DNA of 64,000 nt, taken from Promethearchaeota archaeon. Its GTDB lineage: Archaea; Asgardarchaeota; Lokiarchaeia; Helarchaeales; RDOG01. This document shows positions 61,236-64,000 of this stretch, piece after piece. A program made the translations under genes and the position numbers. The notes under the pieces were generated by a model. It did no database searches and was not told where the DNA came from. It worked only from the letters and a program-made list of their open reading frames with translations. Location: assembly GCA_011365055.1 (NCBI GenBank), contig RDOG01000017.1, positions 29,177-93,176 of the forward strand, written 5' to 3'. How positions within the stretch are numbered: the first letter of the stretch is position 1; the number at the start of each line of letters is the position of its first letter.

Positions 61236-61625
61236 ATGCCACTTGGAATAATTCTATTAAAATGGGACAATGAAATAGGAACAAGTTTAATTGAGAAATT
61301 TCCAGATAGATATAAAGTAACTGAGAGATTATTGATGAGTATATACTCAACTCATAGATTGAGTACAAATGATCCATCTTTTGCAACAACAACTCAACCA
61401 AATATGAAAGTTTTATCATTTTTTTCTGGATTAGAAGAAAATTTTGTCGGCATACCTAATCATATAGTAGCCTTACTATTGAGAAAAGATGAAAATCCGA
61501 CAACTTTTAGAGAAATTTTAAAAGAAGCTTCTTCTGATTTGTTATCCGATGTAAAAAGTAAAGATTTAAAAAAGAATTTAGCTAAAATATTTGAGAAAAT
61601 GAGAGTTGTTGGTAAGACTAAATAA
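61236..61625 (+). CDS. Small conserved protein, possibly longin-like
   Basis: A 130-residue protein starting MPLGIILLKWDNEIGTSLIEKFP, then RLLMSIYSTH and LSFFSGLEENFVGIPNHIVALLLRKDENP; the tail is a helix, KNLAKIFEKMRVVG. The beta-helix order of the amino part (strand, turn with N/D-x-x-G, strand, helix) is that of longin/roadblock folds, with a conserved-looking WD-x-E-G motif. Recognition is tentative. ATG at 61236 follows GGTGAGAAA. It converges on the PLD-like gene with no spacer; the stops abut at 61625/61626. Its partner might be any of the GTPases elsewhere. Confidence 0.5.
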   Translation: MPLGIILLKWDNEIGTSLIEKFPDRYKVTERLLMSIYSTHRLSTNDPSFATTTQPNMKVLSFFSGLEENFVGIPNHIVALLLRKDENPTTFREILKEASSDLLSDVKSKDLKKNLAKIFEKMRVVGKTK

Positions 61626-62237
61626 TTAATTAATTTTTATTTCTTCTTCTCCAGATATTAAATCAATGGACATGAAACCGGGAAAATTTTTGTTCAAATA
61701 GCGAATGCATTTATTTAAATCTTCTCGAAAACTCAATAACATCCCAATATTTGAGAGATTTAAGATATCATTTTTGGTTAACGCCCCACTAGATATAATT
61801 GCCCTTTTCTTATCAGATAATATTGCAACAGAATTCAGATTAGTACTTGTAACGCTTTTAATTAAAGTGTCTGATTTTAATGCTTTCAATACCTTTTGAG
61901 CATCTTTATTCTTTTTAACGTCTTCAACATCTAATGTACAAATAAATATTTTAACATTTTGATTAGATTTATCAATTAATTTCCCAAAATAATCTTGATC
62001 AATAATTGGAGTTATTACATGCAAGTCTTCCTTTGCATCATCAATGATCTTATTTATTTGGTCTTTTAACGATTGACCTTTTTCTATAGGAGGTTCAGAG
62101 AGGAATTGGTAATTACCAAATATATTTATTATCTGATCTTGAAGGGTTTTAACCTCCTTTTTTAAATCCTCATTTTTTTTCCATAAATCCTTAGTCATTT
62201 GTTTTAATTTTTGAACTTCTAAATCTTTATCATCCAT
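61626..62237 (-). CDS. PLD-fold protein with coiled-coil amino end
   Basis: A 203-residue protein. Residues 1-45 are a heptad-rich coiled coil (LKQMTKDLWKKNEDLKKEVKTLQ). Residues about 60-190 resemble a phospholipase-D-like half domain as in TrmB-type regulators: LHVITPIIDQDYFGKLIDKS, VKIFICTLDVED, and NSVAILSDKKRAIISSGAL. The catalytic HxK is not intact, so it is likely a binding rather than enzymatic fold. ATG at 62237 follows GGTGATAAAT, with GTG 62246 less likely. It follows the coiled-coil wHTH gene with a gap of about twelve bases and so is likely its partner. Confidence 0.6.
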   Translation of the reverse strand: MDDKDLEVQKLKQMTKDLWKKNEDLKKEVKTLQDQIINIFGNYQFLSEPPIEKGQSLKDQINKIIDDAKEDLHVITPIIDQDYFGKLIDKSNQNVKIFICTLDVEDVKKNKDAQKVLKALKSDTLIKSVTSTNLNSVAILSDKKRAIISSGALTKNDILNLSNIGMLLSFREDLNKCIRYLNKNFPGFMSIDLISGEEEIKIN

Positions 62238-62249
62238 ATTTATCACCTT

Positions 62250-63482
62250 TTATGGTAAGCTGACTATTTCATTTTCAATTTTTACCAAACCTTTTCTTTC
62301 TAAATTCATTGCCATTCTTCTTGTCATTGCGACGCCCAATCCGATTGCTTTTGCCAAATTTTCCAAGGATGTAGGACCAGCATCTGAAACTATTGCAAAA
62401 ATTTGTAAATCTGGAACTTCATCGAATACTTTTTTCATATTTCTTACTAATATTTTTGATTTTTCCAACTCTTCATGTGCTTTATCTCGTTCCAACGTAA
62501 TTTTATCTAATTCTTCAGCTACTGAAGCCATTCTTTCTAGATCATCTTTAGAGCTTTTTTCAATTTCTTCTTTTTCTATATCGAACTCTCGCCTTAATTT
62601 TTTCTTTTCATCTTCTAATTCTCGTTTTACTTTCTGAATTTCTTTATCTTTTTCACGAGAATAATCAGCAATGGTTTGATTTAATTCGTCAATAACAGCT
62701 TCAGATTTAATTACTTGAGAATTCAATTCCTCTAGTTGTTTATTCGTCTTTTCTTGTCGATCTTGTAATTTCGTTATTTTTTCCTGCGCAATTTTTAGCT
62801 GCTCTTCTTTTTCTTTTAATTGAAGATTTAATTCTTCTTCTAATTGTTTAAGATCGAATTCAGCGATATCACCTGTTAATTCTTCCATATGATATTTTTG
62901 TCTTAAATTATTTACAATTTCTTTCATTTTATCGTAATTTGTATTAACATTTTCCAATTCTGCTTCCAAAGTTTTTATTTTAGCATTTTTTTCAGCAATA
63001 TCACTTCCTAAATCTGTAGAAATAGTTCTTTCAAGTTCAGATTTTTTCTGATCAAATTCTTGAGTCATTAATATCATTTTATTTTTAAGATCGTCGATTT
63101 CCATCTCTTTTTCTTTAATCATTATTGTTTGTTTTAATAATTCTTGGATTTTTTCTCGTGATTTATTATAATTATCTTTAATAACATTTAATTCTGTCTC
63201 TAACTCCGTGATTCTAAAGTCTTTTTCATTTAATTGATCATCAAATGTGCTTATTTGCGCTCGTTGTCTTCCAATTATGCTTCTTAATTCTAGTACATCT
63301 GTAGGAAAATCAACCATTCCTTCAATTTTTCCTTTTAATTCCTTATTTTCTTTTTTTAATTCTTCTATTTCCTTTTCTAACTTCAAATTTTGCGTCTTTA
63401 GAGCTTGAACTTGATCTTTTAATGAAGCATCTGACTTTTGTTTCTTGTCAATTTTTGAAATTAAATCATCAATTTCTGGCAT
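62250..63482 (-). CDS. Long coiled-coil protein with C-terminal winged helix
   Basis: A 410-residue protein. Residues about 15-345 are continuous coiled coil (heptads in LKTQNLKLEKEIEELKKENKELK and KLQDRQEKTNKQLEELNSQVI). The last 60 residues (PDLQIFAIVSDAGPTSLENLAKAIGLGVAMTRRMAMNLERKGLVKIE) are a winged helix of the MarR/ArsR type. No ATP-binding head, so it is not SMC. DNA binding with a long arm suggests an adaptor that ties DNA to another protein. The downstream PLD-fold protein also has coiled coil and may pair with it. ATG at 63482; the charged repeat protein ends 63 bases upstream. Confidence 0.7.
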   Translation of the reverse strand: MPEIDDLISKIDKKQKSDASLKDQVQALKTQNLKLEKEIEELKKENKELKGKIEGMVDFPTDVLELRSIIGRQRAQISTFDDQLNEKDFRITELETELNVIKDNYNKSREKIQELLKQTIMIKEKEMEIDDLKNKMILMTQEFDQKKSELERTISTDLGSDIAEKNAKIKTLEAELENVNTNYDKMKEIVNNLRQKYHMEELTGDIAEFDLKQLEEELNLQLKEKEEQLKIAQEKITKLQDRQEKTNKQLEELNSQVIKSEAVIDELNQTIADYSREKDKEIQKVKRELEDEKKKLRREFDIEKEEIEKSSKDDLERMASVAEELDKITLERDKAHEELEKSKILVRNMKKVFDEVPDLQIFAIVSDAGPTSLENLAKAIGLGVAMTRRMAMNLERKGLVKIENEIVSLP

Positions 63483-63545
63483 TTCAACACATCCACTTAT
63501 TTAATATTTTATAATTAACATTATTTAAATTAAAAATGGTAGAGA

Positions 63546-64000
63546 TTATTTTTTACTTTTTAGTTCTTCATCAATTTCTTTCTTTCTGCTTTCCAATTTA
63601 GCTAAAACTCTATTAAAGACAATTTCTTCAATCTCACCATTCGAATATTGTGTAACAAGAAGATTTATTTTATAATTTATTTTTTCAAGTTCTTTTTCTA
63701 ATTTTTCATGTTCAGGAGATATAACGGGAGCTTTTCTTTCAATAACTGAGGGTTTTTCTGGTAATTCCTCTTTTTTCTTCTTTTCTTCTTCCTTCTTCTT
63801 TTCTCCCTCTTTTTTCTTCTTTTCTTCTTCTTTCTTCAGTCTTTCTTCTTTCTTCCTGTCTTCTTCCTTCTTCTTTTCTTCTTCTTTTTTCTTCTTGTCT
63901 TCCTCTTTCTTCTTGTCTTCCTCTTTCTTCTTGTCTTCCTCTTTCTTCTTGTCTTCCTCTTTCTTCTTGTCTTCCTCTTTCTTCTTGTCTTCCTCTTTCT
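63546..64000 (-). CDS. Lys/Glu-repeat protein, 5'-truncated at the window edge
   Basis: A minus-strand frame open from the right edge to a TAA at 63546-63548; the start is outside the window. The end is LVTQYSNGEIEEIVFNRVLAKLESRKKEIDEEL, a helical segment, then KSKK. Before it comes an acidic/basic repeat region with the unit KKEEDK, which at the DNA level is an exact 18-bp repeat. The region also has the extended KKEEE form. Such runs form long single alpha helices or charged linkers. It is the first visible gene of the minus-strand operon with the coiled-coil wHTH and PLD-fold proteins. The true amino domain and function are unknown. Confidence 0.7.
   Translation of the reverse strand, partial: KEEDKKKEEDKKKEEDKKKEEDKKKEEDKKKEEDKKKKEEEKKKEEDRKKEERLKKEEEKKKKEGEKKKEEEKKKKEELPEKPSVIERKAPVISPEHEKLEKELEKINYKINLLVTQYSNGEIEEIVFNRVLAKLESRKKEIDEELKSKK
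63897..64000. repeat. 18-bp tandem repeat coding for KKEEDK
   Basis: GTCTTCCTCTTTCTTCTT recurs every 18 bases from 63897 to the window end: five full units and a partial sixth. It stays in frame in the truncated minus-strand gene and encodes Lys-Lys-Glu-Glu-Asp-Lys units. The repeat continues past the edge. Confidence 0.95.

Noticed and set aside
62250..63482. SMC or Rad50-like protein because of its long coiled coil.
   Set aside because: No Walker A, signature or Walker B motif exists; only a winged helix is at the end.
63897..64000. Regularly spaced 18-bp repeats that might suggest a CRISPR array.
   Set aside because: The units are directly adjacent with no spacers and stay in frame in a minus-strand gene encoding Lys/Glu repeats.

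Overview
The window looks like chromosome from an Asgard (Promethearchaeota, Lokiarchaeia-like) archaeon. The DNA is very AT-rich. Translation and RNA-modification genes are archaeal in type (Trm1, FtsJ/RlmE, a TFE-beta/RPC39-like factor, AMP-phosphorylase-type DeoA, two CarS CDP-archaeol synthases). Mixed in are eukaryote-like families: Arf/Rag-like and Rab-like small GTPases, longin/roadblock-like small proteins, a ZPR1 zinc finger and a JAMM/MPN protease. Many genes begin at ATG or TTG a few bases after GGTGA, GGAGA or GAGGG, so ribosome-binding sites can be used to choose starts. I saw no tRNA, rRNA, CRISPR array, prophage or intact insertion sequence.

Layout. 0-11 kb holds housekeeping and small unknown genes: a partial metallo-beta-lactamase-fold enzyme, a JAMM protein, a DUF362 protein, a wHTH/membrane-protein pair, a HAD phosphatase, TFE-beta, FtsJ, EngB, a nucleoside phosphorylase and Trm1. 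11.9-14.9 kb is a B12 module: a split acyl-CoA mutase (large and B12-binding subunits, transcribed divergently) and a cobalamin adenosyltransferase. 14.9-21.8 kb is rich in small GTPases: three paralogous longin-like proteins, two Rag-motif G-domain proteins, one longin-Rab fusion, an ArsR regulator, a small wHTH gene behind a triplicated 9-bp site, and ZPR1. 21.9-30.2 kb has a transporter, a nitronate-monooxygenase-like flavoprotein, an HTH_10 regulator, surface or membrane proteins, a 700-bp stretch with a decayed reading frame, two M28 metallopeptidases and a Toprim protein.

30.4-40.5 kb has MmgE/PrpD, a large cytoplasmic DUF11-like beta-sandwich protein, a PRPP-synthetase-like protein whose start is problematic, a four-gene operon with a DUF89 phosphatase, a nitroreductase with an unusual Cys cluster, and an ADP-forming acyl-CoA synthetase alpha subunit. 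40.9-48.2 kb is a redox operon: GlcD-like flavoprotein, CCG-domain Fe-S protein, large FAD oxidase, phytoene-desaturase-like oxidoreductase, then a DMT permease. 49.6-53.4 kb is a TPR / Lys-rich tail / MinD-ParA / wHTH operon. 53.4-58.2 kb has an FGGY kinase, two tandem CarS paralogues and a D-2-hydroxyacid dehydrogenase. 58.4-60.7 kb carries tandem paralogues with DnaJ-type CxxCxGxG zinc fingers but no J domain. The last 3 kb is a coiled-coil operon: a charged-repeat protein cut by the window end, a coiled-coil wHTH protein and a PLD-fold protein, converging on a small conserved protein.

The best candidates for undescribed systems are the ArsR-GTPase-longin operon, which reads like a Rag GTPase split into two genes, the MinD/TPR/Lys-rich operon, and the coiled-coil wHTH/PLD operon at the right edge. 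The acyl-CoA mutase carries residues expected of an isobutyryl-CoA rather than a methylmalonyl-CoA mutase. All functional calls are from reading motifs by eye; no database search was run.
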